From the NCBI RefSeq assembly GCF_030268225.1, contig NZ_BSQG01000004.1, positions 372,001-436,000 of the forward strand: a DNA stretch of 64,000 bases, read 5' to 3'. This document shows positions 35,077 through 45,577 of this stretch, piece by piece. How positions within the stretch are numbered: the first letter of the stretch is position 1; every line of letters starts with the position of its first letter. A program made the translations under genes and the position numbers. Below the pieces are notes generated by a model. The model was not told the origin of the DNA. It made no database searches and saw only the letters and a list, made by a program, of their open reading frames with translations. Source of the DNA: Nocardiopsis ansamitocini (GTDB taxonomy: Bacteria; Actinomycetota; Actinomycetes; Streptosporangiales; Streptosporangiaceae).

Positions 35077-35679
35077 ATGCCCCCTCCCCCGCCCGTGCCC
35101 CGCTCGCTCGAAGAGTTCCAGGACCTCGCCGACCAGGTGACGATCGCGGCGCTGCTGCCGACCCCCGTCGTCACGATGGACGGTCATGACTCCTCCCGTC
35201 ACGCGGGTGGGCGCAAGGGGGTGCTGGCCCTGCCCTCGGACGTACCGCCCGAGACGGTGGCCGGGGCGCTGGGCCGGGGCGTGGGGCTGGCCGCTACCGC
35301 GGCTCGACGCGAACGGGTGCACACCACTCGCCGCCAGGGCGGACCGCTCGCGGCGGCGTTCGCGGTCCCGGTCGTCATCATGCTGGCCATGGGCCAATGG
35401 GCGGCCGCAGCGGTGGTGGTGGTGATCGCGGCCGTGTGCTGGTCATGGGTGCTGCTGGCGGCACTGGCCCGGCTGCGCGCCCTGGATCTGGCCGCCGATG
35501 CCGAGGGGGCGCGGTTGCTCGGCACCGTCGGCCACCCGGGGCACGATTGGGTGGCCGCCTGGGTGGCCGTGGAGACGGCCGGCCAGGACGCAGCGGACAG
35601 CCGCCCGCCGTGGCTGCGCGAGCGGGCCGCGCCCGAGCAGCGCCGTGCCGCGCTGCTCGGGTCGCCGCCGCCACGATGA
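35077..35679 (+). CDS. Small membrane protein, function unknown
   Basis: 200 residues from ATG 35077, with GAGAG upstream. A Pro-rich start (MPPPPPVPRSLEEF) leads to a cytoplasmic N-terminal part of about 80 residues. A hydrophobic hairpin follows (AAAFAVPVVIMLAMGQW and AAAVVVVIAAVCWSWVLLAA). The C-terminal part is charged (VAAWVAVETAGQDAADSRPPW). I recognise no family. It ends 14 bp from the converging xylA. Confidence 0.7.
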   Translation: MPPPPPVPRSLEEFQDLADQVTIAALLPTPVVTMDGHDSSRHAGGRKGVLALPSDVPPETVAGALGRGVGLAATAARRERVHTTRRQGGPLAAAFAVPVVIMLAMGQWAAAAVVVVIAAVCWSWVLLAALARLRALDLAADAEGARLLGTVGHPGHDWVAAWVAVETAGQDAADSRPPWLRERAAPEQRRAALLGSPPPR

Positions 35680-35693
35680 CCGGTCCTGCCGCG

Positions 35694-36851
35694 TCAGCGC
35701 ACGCCCAGTAGGTGTTCCACAGCGAGCTGGTCGAGGCGTTCGAAGTGGTAGCCGCGCTCTCCCACCTCGGCCAGGTCGATCTCTTCGGCGAGCAGATCCT
35801 TGAGGTTCTCGCCGGGGTCGAGGGTGGGCCGGGCCAGCTCGGCGACCCTGGACGCGGCCAGGGCCTCCTGGACGTCGGGGTCGGCGCGGAAAGCCGCGGC
35901 CTTCTCTTTGAGGATGAGGTAGTTGCGCATACAGCCCCGCGCCGACTCCCACACCCCGCTCATGTCCTCGGTGCGCGGCGGCTTGAAGTCGAAGTGCAGC
36001 GACCCGTCGTATCCACTGCTCTCCAGCAGGTCCACCAGGAAGAACGCCTCCTTGACGTCACCGGCGCCGAAGCGCAGGTCCTGGTCGTACTTGATACCAC
36101 GCTGGCCGTTGAGGTCGATGTGGAACAACTTCCCCTGCCACAGGGCCTGGGCGATGCCGTGGGCGAAGTTCAGTCCCGCCATCTGCTCGTGGCCGACCTC
36201 GGGGTTGACCCCCACCATCTCGGGGCGCTCCAACTGGTTGATGAAGGCGAGGGCGTGGCCGACGGTGGGCAGCAGGATGTCGCCGCGCGGCTCGTTGGGC
36301 TTGGGCTCGATGGCGAAACGCAGGTCGTAGCCCTTGTCCAGGACGTAGCCGCACAGAACGTCGAACGCCTCGCGCAGGCGGTCCAGGGCTGCTGCGTCGT
36401 CCTTGCCCGCCTCGGTCTCGGCGCCGTCCATGCCGCCCCAGCACACGAAGGTGCGCGCCCCCAGTTCGGCGGCCAGGTCGATGGTGCGCACGACCTTGCG
36501 CAGGGCGTAGCGGCGCACGTCCCGGCTGTTGGAGGTGAATCCGCCGTCGCGGAACACGGGGTCGCTGAACAGGTTGGTGGTGACCATGGGGACGGTGAGC
36601 CCGGTCTCGGCGAGTGCTGCGGTGAAGCGTTTGACGACGGTGTCGCGGGCCGCGGCGTCGGAGCCGGGCGCAACGAGGTCGTCGTCGTGGAAGGTGATGC
36701 CGTGGGCGCCGAGCGCGGCGAGCGAGTGCACGGCGTCGACCGGATCGAGGACGGGCCGCACCGCCTCGCCGAAGGTGTTGTGGCCGCGCCACCCCACCGT
36801 CCACAGGCCGAAGCTGAAGCGGTCCTCTGGGGTTGGCCGGTAGTCGCTCAT
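35694..36851 (-). CDS. xylA: Xylose isomerase
   Basis: 385 residues, the actinobacterial class I length (about 388). Catalyses D-xylose to D-xylulose (EC 5.3.1.5). Signature residues: [17 protein letters not shown] at the start, GITFHDDDL (catalytic His), [28 protein letters not shown] (metal Glu) and [11 protein letters not shown]. No xylB is adjacent; the related ROK regulator lies 4 kb away. A 25-bp element upstream is shared with that regulator gene. Confidence 0.97.
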   Translation of the reverse strand: MSDYRPTPEDRFSFGLWTVGWRGHNTFGEAVRPVLDPVDAVHSLAALGAHGITFHDDDLVAPGSDAAARDTVVKRFTAALAETGLTVPMVTTNLFSDPVFRDGGFTSNSRDVRRYALRKVVRTIDLAAELGARTFVCWGGMDGAETEAGKDDAAALDRLREAFDVLCGYVLDKGYDLRFAIEPKPNEPRGDILLPTVGHALAFINQLERPEMVGVNPEVGHEQMAGLNFAHGIAQALWQGKLFHIDLNGQRGIKYDQDLRFGAGDVKEAFFLVDLLESSGYDGSLHFDFKPPRTEDMSGVWESARGCMRNYLILKEKAAAFRADPDVQEALAASRVAELARPTLDPGENLKDLLAEEIDLAEVGERGYHFERLDQLAVEHLLGVR

Positions 36852-36914
36852 GCGGGCTGCCTCTCACGGATGGGCCGGGCGGCTTGGCCGATCCGGCCGC
36901 CAGACGCGGACCCC

Positions 36915-36947
36915 ATTAGTTTGATCACTAAACAAATTGCCTGTCAA
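36915..36947 (-). promoter_or_regulatory. xylA promoter with ROK-type operator
   Basis: TTGACA on the minus strand (36947-36942) is a consensus -35. Positions 36915-36939 form an operator with TTAGT-N6-ACTAA (36916-36931). The 25-bp stretch matches 20 positions of the sequence at 40310-40334, in front of the ROK gene. It covers the expected -10, so binding should block xylA transcription. Confidence 0.75.
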
Positions 36948-37062
36948 GCCTGTGCGGCTCCGGAGCCGCAACGACCACGACCACGACCACGACGGGAATG
37001 TTTCGCGTGCCGCGGGAGTTGTGGGCGTGCCCCCTTCCCCGCGACGAGAGGTGTACCCGACC

Positions 37063-37719
37063 ATGCCGCCCACCCCCACAGCAGGGACCACCCCCACTGG
37101 TATCGCCGGTCAGATCGACCGGCTCGTCGAACTGGGCCTGCCGGCGCTGGCCGGTATGACCGTCGAGGAGTTCCACGCCCTGGCGCGCGACCTCCCAGCC
37201 GAGGCGCCGGGCGCGATCGTGGCCGTCCACCCCGGGCTCGTCCCTGCGAGCGCGCTGGCGCCCCTGCTCAGCCGGGGAGACAAGAGCGGGTTCGTCGTGG
37301 TGGACATGGCCGACCTCGACGCGTTCGCCCCCATCGACGGTCTCGACGCCCCCGAGGACGCGCTGTACCTGATCAACGAGGTCGACCGGGGCGACGACAT
37401 GGCCAACTGGAGCCCCGATGAGGCGCTTCCGGAGATCAGCTCCAGGGGACGGCGCCCCCTCACCATCGGGGAGGGGATCAGCTGGCTGCTCCAGGAGCCC
37501 GAACGCCTCGCGCCCAACCACTGCTTCATGACGATCGGATCCCGCAAGCGCAGGAAGGGCACCGCCCTGGACTCCCGCACCCCCGCGATCTGGATCAGCG
37601 GCGGCACCGGGCGCGACGGCCGCGACAACCGCGGTGCCCCGAAGGTCGGCTGGTGCTGGGCCGGCAACCGACACACCTGGCTCGGGTTCGCCTCTGCCGC
37701 TGCGCAGCCGCCTGCCTGA
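37063..37719 (+). CDS. DUF5701 family protein
   Basis: 218 residues from ATG 37063; GTG 37051 is an alternative. The pattern matches the DUF5701 family as I recall it in actinomycetes: GLPALAGMTVEEFHAL, VHPGLVPASALAPLLSRGDKSGFVVVDM, INEVDRGDDMANWSPDEALP, ISWLLQEPERL, TIGSRKRRKGTALDSRTPAIWISGG and GAPKVGWCWAGNRHTWLGFASA. No catalytic residues or membrane segments are evident; function is not known. Divergent from xylA, sharing its promoter region. Confidence 0.85.
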   Translation: MPPTPTAGTTPTGIAGQIDRLVELGLPALAGMTVEEFHALARDLPAEAPGAIVAVHPGLVPASALAPLLSRGDKSGFVVVDMADLDAFAPIDGLDAPEDALYLINEVDRGDDMANWSPDEALPEISSRGRRPLTIGEGISWLLQEPERLAPNHCFMTIGSRKRRKGTALDSRTPAIWISGGTGRDGRDNRGAPKVGWCWAGNRHTWLGFASAAAQPPA

Positions 37720-37769
37720 CCGGCCTTCGGCGGGTGCGGCCGCACCGAAGAGCACCTGGAACGGCCGTT

Positions 37770-37796
37770 GGGCGGTGTCCGCGAAGGACACCGCCC
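37770..37796. terminator. Bidirectional hairpin after the DUF5701 gene
   Basis: Perfect 11-bp arms GGGCGGTGTCC (37770-37780) and GGACACCGCCC (37786-37796) around GCGAA, 51 bp past the DUF5701 stop and facing the converging MFS gene. Confidence 0.75.
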
Positions 37797-37838
37797 CGCT
37801 CGACGCACCGGCGGTGCACCGCCGCGCATCCCCGTCGT

Positions 37839-37878
37839 GGGTGTCCGGGGCCGGCGCTCTCGGCCACCCCGGACGCCC
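37839..37878 (-). terminator. Terminator of the DHA2 efflux gene
   Basis: Arms GGGTGTCCGGGG (37839-37850) and CCCCGGACGCCC (37867-37878) pair at 11 of 12 bases, 7 bp beyond the MFS stop. Confidence 0.6.
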
Positions 37879-37884
37879 ACGGGT

Positions 37885-40185
<2,301 letters not shown>

Positions 40186-40201
<16 letters not shown>

Positions 40202-40239
40202 ATCGTGCAATAGTACACTTTGCTTTAAATAGTGCAAAA
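40186..40239 (-). promoter_or_regulatory. TetR operators overlapping the repressor start
   Basis: TTGCAC (40186-40191) and GTGCAA (40205-40210) are inverted copies 13 bp apart; a third copy, GTGCAAAA, is at 40232-40239. They lie in an AT-rich stretch around GTG 40201. A repressor bound there would block its own transcription. Confidence 0.6.
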
Positions 40240-40309
40240 TTACCGCCTCCTCTCGACGCCAGAAGCCCCTTGCGCCACCCCCGCGCACGGCTGCCGAGCA
40301 GAAAATCCC

Positions 40310-40334
40310 ATTAGTTTGGTGATTGAATAAATTG
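40310..40334 (+). promoter_or_regulatory. Operator shared with xylA, in front of the ROK gene
   Basis: A 25-bp stretch, starting ATTAGTTTG and ending AAATTG, agrees at 20 positions with 36915-36939 upstream of xylA; the five differences are at bases 10, 12, 14, 16 and 19. The two sites point to a common regulator, most simply the ROK protein encoded downstream. Confidence 0.75.
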
Positions 40335-40427
40335 ATTGCCGAGGCAGCGGCGGCGCAGGCGCCGGCCCGTCCCGCCACACTGGTGCGGGGGCGCCGTCGG
40401 CGCGCACGGACATGGGAGAGATGCCGC

Positions 40428-41681
40428 GTGGTGGGCGTGAGTGAGGGACCGGCCGGATTCCAGGCCATCAGAGAGACCAATCTGGGTATCGTGCTGCGCA
40501 CGATCCGCGAACAGGCGCCGTGCTCACGCGCCCTGGTCGCGGGCGCCACGGGGCTGACCAAGGCGACCGTGTCCAGCATCGTGGCCGACCTGATCGGCCG
40601 GGGGCTGGTCCGCGAGACCGGGCAGCAGGCCGAGCGCAAGGTGGGCCGGCCCGGCGTCATGCTCACCCTGGACCACCAGACCCTGGCCGCCATCGGGCTG
40701 GAGATCAACGTCGACTACGTCTCGATCGTAGCCGTTGACCTGCTGGAACAAGAGCTTCTTACCGAACATGTGGAGTTCGACGCGCGCGCGGCCGGACCGG
40801 AGGCGTGCGCACGCCGACTGCGTGACGCGCTGCTGGAGGTCATCGGCGACCCCCTGATGCGCCGGCGGGCCCTGCTCGGGGTGAGCGTGGCCGTGCCCGG
40901 TCTGATCGACTCTGCCTCGGGCACCGTCACCAACGCGCCCAACCTCGACTGGCACGGTTTCGCCCTGCGCGACCGCCTGTCGGCGCTGCTGGCGGATGCC
41001 GGCCACCCGGGACTGGCCCTGCTCGTGGACAACGACGCCAACCTCGGCGCGATCGCCGAGTACCGGGGCGGGCATCTGGCCCGCACCCCCGATCTCGTCT
41101 ACATCACCGGGGAGGTCGGCATCGGCGCGGGCCTGCTGATGGACGGCCGGTTGCTGCGCGGGTCCGGCGGGTTCGCCGGCGAACTCGGACACATCCCGTT
41201 GCTCAAGGACGGTCCCGCCTGCGGTTGCGGCCGACGGGGGTGCCTGGAGGCGCTGGCCGGTGTGGACGCCGTGCTGCGCCGCGCGCTTCCCGACGTCCTG
41301 GCTCCCGAGCGCACCGCGAGCATCGACGTCGGCGCCATGGTGGACCTCACGGTGCAGCGTGCCGAGGCCGGGGATCCAACCGTGCTGGAGGCGCTGGAGG
41401 ACGCCGGGACCTGGCTGGGCCGGGGCGCTGCGACCCTGGTGAACCTGCTCAACCCGCGTGCGGTGGTGTTCGGTGGATACTTCGTGCCCCTGGCTCCGTG
41501 GCTGCTGCCGCCCTGCCGGGCGGTCCTGGGCGCGCACGTCTTCGCCGCGGACTCCGGAGGATGCCGCGTGGATGCCTCGGCCCTGGGCCTGAGCGCCGCC
41601 GCACGCGGCGGGGCGATGGCCCTGGTGGACGCGCTGGACACCGGTGCGCTGCCGTTGCCGCCCAGCCGAAGCGCCGCCTGA
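40428..41681 (+). CDS. xylR: ROK-family transcriptional repressor, XylR-like
   Basis: 417 residues from GTG 40428; GTG 40431 and 40437 are close alternatives, with GGGAGAG upstream. An N-terminal winged HTH (ALVAGATGLTKATVSSIVADLIGRGLVRET, residues about 30-60) is fused to a ROK sugar-kinase-like domain. DNDANLGAIAEYRGG and the zinc motif CGCGRRGCLEAL are complete. The catalytic ATP-site remnants suggest ligand sensing rather than phosphorylation. Because the same 25-bp operator stands at xylA, xylose is the most likely effector; the symbol rests on that inference. Confidence 0.85.
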   Translation: MVGVSEGPAGFQAIRETNLGIVLRTIREQAPCSRALVAGATGLTKATVSSIVADLIGRGLVRETGQQAERKVGRPGVMLTLDHQTLAAIGLEINVDYVSIVAVDLLEQELLTEHVEFDARAAGPEACARRLRDALLEVIGDPLMRRRALLGVSVAVPGLIDSASGTVTNAPNLDWHGFALRDRLSALLADAGHPGLALLVDNDANLGAIAEYRGGHLARTPDLVYITGEVGIGAGLLMDGRLLRGSGGFAGELGHIPLLKDGPACGCGRRGCLEALAGVDAVLRRALPDVLAPERTASIDVGAMVDLTVQRAEAGDPTVLEALEDAGTWLGRGAATLVNLLNPRAVVFGGYFVPLAPWLLPPCRAVLGAHVFAADSGGCRVDASALGLSAAARGGAMALVDALDTGALPLPPSRSAA

Positions 41682-41741
41682 GGCCGCGCCGTTCCGTCTG
41701 GCAGACGGTGCCGTGTCGGCAGCAACTGGTTGGATACAGGG

Positions 41742-42404
41742 ATGAACGCTCCTGAGGTCGCCCCCCTGCTCCCGTCGGTTCCGGTTCTGCGCGAGCTGTG
41801 CCGGGCCATGGCAGCGGTGGAGTTCCTCGTCGCCCCCGACAACAGCTACCGCACGCATTCCTTCGACAGGGGCTGGTCCGAGCCGTGGGACCTCGCGGGT
41901 ATGGACAACGGCGGCGGCGACAACTACTCGATCGTGCTGTCCGCCGAGGCCGCGCTGATCCGCTGTTTCGACCACGAGTCCCCGATGAGCCCCTACGTCG
42001 CCGTCGACGAGGGACTGTGGCCCGGGCTGACCGACGGCCTGCCCCCGGTGTTCGCCTCCCTGCTGAAGCACCCCGACTTCAGTCCGGAGGGCGTGTTCGA
42101 GGCCACCGCTCTGCTGTGGCGGGAGGAGGGGGACGGCGCGTGGCGTACCGCGACGGTGGAGTTCCCGCCCGAGGACCGGGGCGACGACGGCGCGGCGTGG
42201 TTGCTGGGCCGGCTGACCGCCGCCGACCCCGCCTCGGCGTTCACCGAGCACCTGTCGGTCCAGTACGGCACGGCCGTGGATCCCGCCGCGGTGGCCCATG
42301 TCTTCGACGGCGGGGCGCTCACCACCGAGGTGGCGGCGGCCCTCAACCCGGTGGTGGCCGATCCCTCGGCACTGGCCATCCGCGCATCGGTGGAGTGCGG
42401 TTGA
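41742..42404 (+). CDS. Conserved hypothetical protein
   Basis: 220 residues from ATG 41742; TTG 41730 is an alternative, as AGGG lies only 2 bases before the ATG. No membrane segments. The sequence has VEFLVAPDNSYRTHSFDRGW, then VLSAEAALIRCFDHESPMSPY, GLWPGLTDGLPPVFASLL and TEHLSVQYGTAVDPAAV. I recognise no family, but the conserved pattern and codon use indicate a real gene. Downstream is the glycosidase relic. Confidence 0.65.
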   Translation: MNAPEVAPLLPSVPVLRELCRAMAAVEFLVAPDNSYRTHSFDRGWSEPWDLAGMDNGGGDNYSIVLSAEAALIRCFDHESPMSPYVAVDEGLWPGLTDGLPPVFASLLKHPDFSPEGVFEATALLWREEGDGAWRTATVEFPPEDRGDDGAAWLLGRLTAADPASAFTEHLSVQYGTAVDPAAVAHVFDGGALTTEVAAALNPVVADPSALAIRASVECG

Positions 42405-42627
42405 AGTCGGTGGTCCCGGCGCGGCGGCGACCGCCCTGATGCAGGGAGTGGTCCACCGGCGCCCCAGGGGAAGCCATCGGCAACGGCGCTGGAGTTTGCC
42501 GCAACCTCTGGCCGGGCGGACTCGTGGAGACCCGAACACGAACGCCGGGCGAGCGGCTGCGAGGCGCGTCGTCCCGGTCCGCGTGATCTGGCGAGGACGC
42601 GCGCCTGGACGACCTCGCCGGGCACCG

Positions 42628-42789
42628 TCACGGGTGTTCGTGCTCAATCACACCGACACCGCACAGAAGGTGCGCGCCGCGGATCTCGGCCTGGGCGAGG
42701 ACGCACACGACCTGGTGTCAGGACACGGGGCCGACCGTCTTGAGCTGGCTCGGGGTGACTGCGCCGTTCTGCGCGGCAACACACGGTGA
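42628..42789 (+). pseudogene. C-terminal relic of a GH42 beta-galactosidase
   Basis: The frame reads RVFVLNHTDTAQKV, then DLVSGHGADRLEL and GDCAVLRGNTR before TGA 42787. This is the pattern of the C-terminal beta-domain of GH42 enzymes (LFVLNHT..., DLLTGE..., L.L.P.GVAVLR). The large catalytic part (about 600 residues) is missing; upstream codons in the same frame show no homology. Most likely a deletion removed the rest of the gene. Confidence 0.55.
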
Positions 42790-43174
42790 CCCGGCCCTGG
42801 GCAGGGGACCGCAGCGGACGTACACTCCTCCTATGAAGCGCACGCACGCGGGACGGGAACGCCAACGGCGCACCCCCTGTGCGTGTCCGGCACCGAGCTC
42901 CCGCCCCAAGGCGCCGCACGGCCGCGGCTAGCGCCCCCAGCGGCTCCGCCCCCGCCCCCGTGCGTCTGTGCACGGGACCAGCGGCCCCTCTCCTGATACG
43001 AGAACACCGCGCCCGCACGCGCCCCGGCCCCACAAGACCCGGTCCGGCGCAGAGCGCCCGTGCACTCCTGCTCCACCTCACCGCGGTGCCCCACATGCTC
43101 CGCCGGCTCCCGTTGCGTGCGCGGAGTCGGCTCCTGACAGCGTGCGCGGCACCGCCCCCCTGAAGGGATCGACC
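42790..43174. other. Intergenic region without a convincing gene
   Basis: 385 bp between the glycosidase relic and the MurE-type gene. A 32-codon frame at 42833 (MKRTHAGRERQRR) lacks a ribosome site. I see no repeats, RNA genes or hairpins of note. Confidence 0.45.
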
Positions 43175-44659
43175 GTGCAACTGAGCAAACTGCTGGCCGG
43201 GTGCGAATACGAGGTAATCCAGGGCGACCCGTGGACGGAGGTCACCGCCGGGGCGTGCCTGGACGCCGAACGGGCCGCGGCCGGCTGCCTGTTCGTCGCC
43301 CTGTCCGGCCCCGAGGCGGGCGGGGCGGCGGCCGGTGCAGCGGCGCTGGCCCGCGGGGCGGCAGCCGTGCTCGTAGACGGCACGGCAGACGTACCGGGAT
43401 GGGTCGGGAACGCCTGTGTGGTGCGGGTCGCCGATGCACGGGTCGCGACGGCGGTCGCGTCCGCGCACCACCACGGCGAGCCGGGGCGTGCGATGGAGAT
43501 GGTGGCGGTGACCGGCACCAACGGCAAGACCTCGGTGTCGTCGATGGTGGAGTCGGTGTTGCGAATCGCCGAGGGCGCACGGGTGGGCGTCATCGGAACG
43601 CTGGGCAGCCGGATCGGCGACGCGTTGATCCCGATGCCCCCGACCGTGTTGAGCACGCCTGAGGCCCCGGAGCTGCAGTATCTGTTGGCCCGCATGCGCG
43701 CAGGCGGCGCCACGAGCGTGGTGCTGGAGGCCACGTCGATGGCCCTGCTGAACCACCGGGTGGACCGCGCGTTCATCGACGTGGGGGTCTTCACCAACCT
43801 GACCCAGGACCACCTGGACGACCACGGGACGATGGAGGACTACCGCGACGCCAAACTGGGCCTGTTCCGCGGTCTGTGCGGGCGAGCGGTGGTCAACGCC
43901 GACGACCCGGTCTGCGCGGTGGTGTCGGCGTTGATGCCGGGGGCCACCGCCACCTACGCCCTGGACGCCCCGGCCGACTACCGGGCCACCGACCTGTTCG
44001 CGGACGCCGGTGGCACCCGCTTCACCCTGCACCACGGCGGCCGCAAGTACCCGGCGGCGGTCCCGGTGCCGGGCCGGTTCTCGGTGTCCAACGCACTGGC
44101 CGCCGTGGCCGCCTGTCACGCACTGGGGCACGACCTGGCCGGACTCGTGTCGGCACTGGAACGGATTCCCCCGGTCCCGGGACGCTTCGAACGTTTTGCG
44201 ACCGCGGGGGGCGCCACCGTGGTCGTGGACTACGCACACTCCCCCGACTCCTTGGAGAAGGTCCTGACCGCTATCCGCGGCTTCGCCACGGGCCGGGTCA
44301 TCACGGTCTTCGGCTGCGGCGGCGACCGCGACATCACCAAGCGCGCCGAAATGGGGCGGATCGCCGGCACCCACTCCGACCTGTGCGTCCTCACCTCCGA
44401 CAACCCCCGCACCGAGGACCCGGAGACGATCCTGGACCAGATCGCACCGGGTCTGGTCGCCGCCGATGCGGTGTTTCGGCGGTTGACCGACCGGCGGGCC
44501 GCGATCGCCCTGGCCCTGACCGCGGCCCGTCCGGGCGACACCGTGCTGATCGCGGGCAAGGGCAGCGAATCCCACCAGATCGTCGGCGAGGAACTGCGGC
44601 CCTTCAGCGACATGGCGACCGCTCGTGAACTCGCCGACGCTGCGGACGGGCGGGGCTAG
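43175..44659 (+). CDS. MurE-type UDP-MurNAc-tripeptide synthetase paralogue
   Basis: 494 residues from GTG 43175, with AAGGGA upstream. Mur-ligase pattern: central ATP motif VTGTNGKTS, the carbamoyl-Lys region (ATSMALLNHRVDRAF), FTNLTQDHLDDHG, YAHSPDSLEKVL, and TSDNPRTEDP, whose DNPR is the mark of ligases adding meso-diaminopimelate. So it could make UDP-MurNAc-tripeptide. It lies far from any dcw cell-division cluster, next to a globin, which suggests a second copy or a ligase recruited to another peptide. Its stop overlaps that of the converging globin gene within one CTAG. Confidence 0.82.
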   Translation: MQLSKLLAGCEYEVIQGDPWTEVTAGACLDAERAAAGCLFVALSGPEAGGAAAGAAALARGAAAVLVDGTADVPGWVGNACVVRVADARVATAVASAHHHGEPGRAMEMVAVTGTNGKTSVSSMVESVLRIAEGARVGVIGTLGSRIGDALIPMPPTVLSTPEAPELQYLLARMRAGGATSVVLEATSMALLNHRVDRAFIDVGVFTNLTQDHLDDHGTMEDYRDAKLGLFRGLCGRAVVNADDPVCAVVSALMPGATATYALDAPADYRATDLFADAGGTRFTLHHGGRKYPAAVPVPGRFSVSNALAAVAACHALGHDLAGLVSALERIPPVPGRFERFATAGGATVVVDYAHSPDSLEKVLTAIRGFATGRVITVFGCGGDRDITKRAEMGRIAGTHSDLCVLTSDNPRTEDPETILDQIAPGLVAADAVFRRLTDRRAAIALALTAARPGDTVLIAGKGSESHQIVGEELRPFSDMATARELADAADGRG

Positions 44660-45168
44660 AGCGAGCGGGCCGGACGCTTGTGACGGGCGGTGCTCTCCGT
44701 GGCCCCGCCCTCGGCCATCTGTTGGGCACGGGCCCTGGCCCCGGCCAGCATGGTGGCGGCGATCCACTCGTAGACCAGGATCCAGGACGAGCTGAAGGAG
44801 GAGGACCACACCGGCGACAGGTCGCGGATCGCCCGGACCATGGCGCGGCCCACGAAGGGGTAGTGGTCGGGCTTCACCCCGAGCATCTGGTGGTGGTGCG
44901 CCCCGAGCTGACGCAGGTAGTCGGCCACTTCGTGGGGCTGGTCCAAGTGGGTGACCACTTGGAGCAGCACGTCGGCCATGCGCTCGTGCTGGCGGGTCAT
45001 GTCGGCACCGAACATGGACCGGATCTCCGGGACCAGGTCGAACAGGTGCCAGTAGAAGCGCTCCGCGAGGATCGTGGGGCTGTCGCCGAGATCGGCACAG
45101 GAGGCGCGCACCTCCTCGATGGTGCGCTCATCAGGCAGCGGTACGTCATCGATGGGGCGCGGTGCCAT
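44656..45168 (-). CDS. Single-domain globin, flavohaemoglobin-like
   Basis: 170 residues from ATG 45168 (GGAGAG upstream). Globin pattern: B-helix Tyr39 in ERFYWHLFDLVPEIRSMF, a distal-side Gln60, and proximal His93 in HHHQMLGVKPDHYPFVG, typical of the Hmp/Vgb group. It lacks the FAD/NAD reductase domain. A 25-residue tail after the H helix is basic. Likely roles are oxygen or nitric-oxide handling. Upstream is an AT-rich spacer with palindromes at 45329-45346 and 45381-45407. Confidence 0.85.
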   Translation of the reverse strand: MAPRPIDDVPLPDERTIEEVRASCADLGDSPTILAERFYWHLFDLVPEIRSMFGADMTRQHERMADVLLQVVTHLDQPHEVADYLRQLGAHHHQMLGVKPDHYPFVGRAMVRAIRDLSPVWSSSFSSSWILVYEWIAATMLAGARARAQQMAEGGATESTARHKRPARSL

Positions 45169-45328
45169 GGGCTCTCCGAGGTAATACGACGCGCGGAAGC
45201 GAACCAGTCCGTGTGGTGTCCGCTCCGCACCGCCTTGGGCAGGGGGTTGTGCGGTGCAACCGTAGCGATCACCGACACCAACGTGCACAAACCGCGGCTG
45301 AGAATACTTTTTCGTAAGCCCCTGACCG

Positions 45329-45407
45329 TGAAAGATAGTCGTTTCATTTTTTAGCGATAAAAAACACATAGGATTTGCCCATATTTCACTCTTTGTGAGT
45401 GGTATAT
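45329..45407. promoter_or_regulatory. Divergent regulatory region between globin and ATP-grasp genes
   Basis: AT-rich island within a 409-bp spacer. It holds a palindrome TGAAA-N8-TTTCA (45329-45346) and a second, larger imperfect one at 45381-45407, with outer ATAT/ATAT, inner CACTC and GAGTG arms. The rest of the spacer (45169-45328 and 45408-45577) shows no gene. These may bind a redox or NO regulator for the globin; the factor is unknown. Confidence 0.45.
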
Positions 45408-45577
45408 TACCCCGCCCCCGTGATCGGAATGGTCGCTCCGGACCAGCGACAGGGCGGCCGCGTTCACCTCTACCGGCGGACACGGCCCCCAAACACGATC
45501 GGGTGGCCCCGCCCGCGACGGCGCCGACGGCTTTGGCCATAGTTGGCGGTTGGAGACCCCCACCGCCGAGGAGCACC

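Noticed and set aside
42833-42931. Small 32-codon gene MKRTHAGRERQRR...
   Set aside because: No ribosome site and basic low-complexity content; likely chance.
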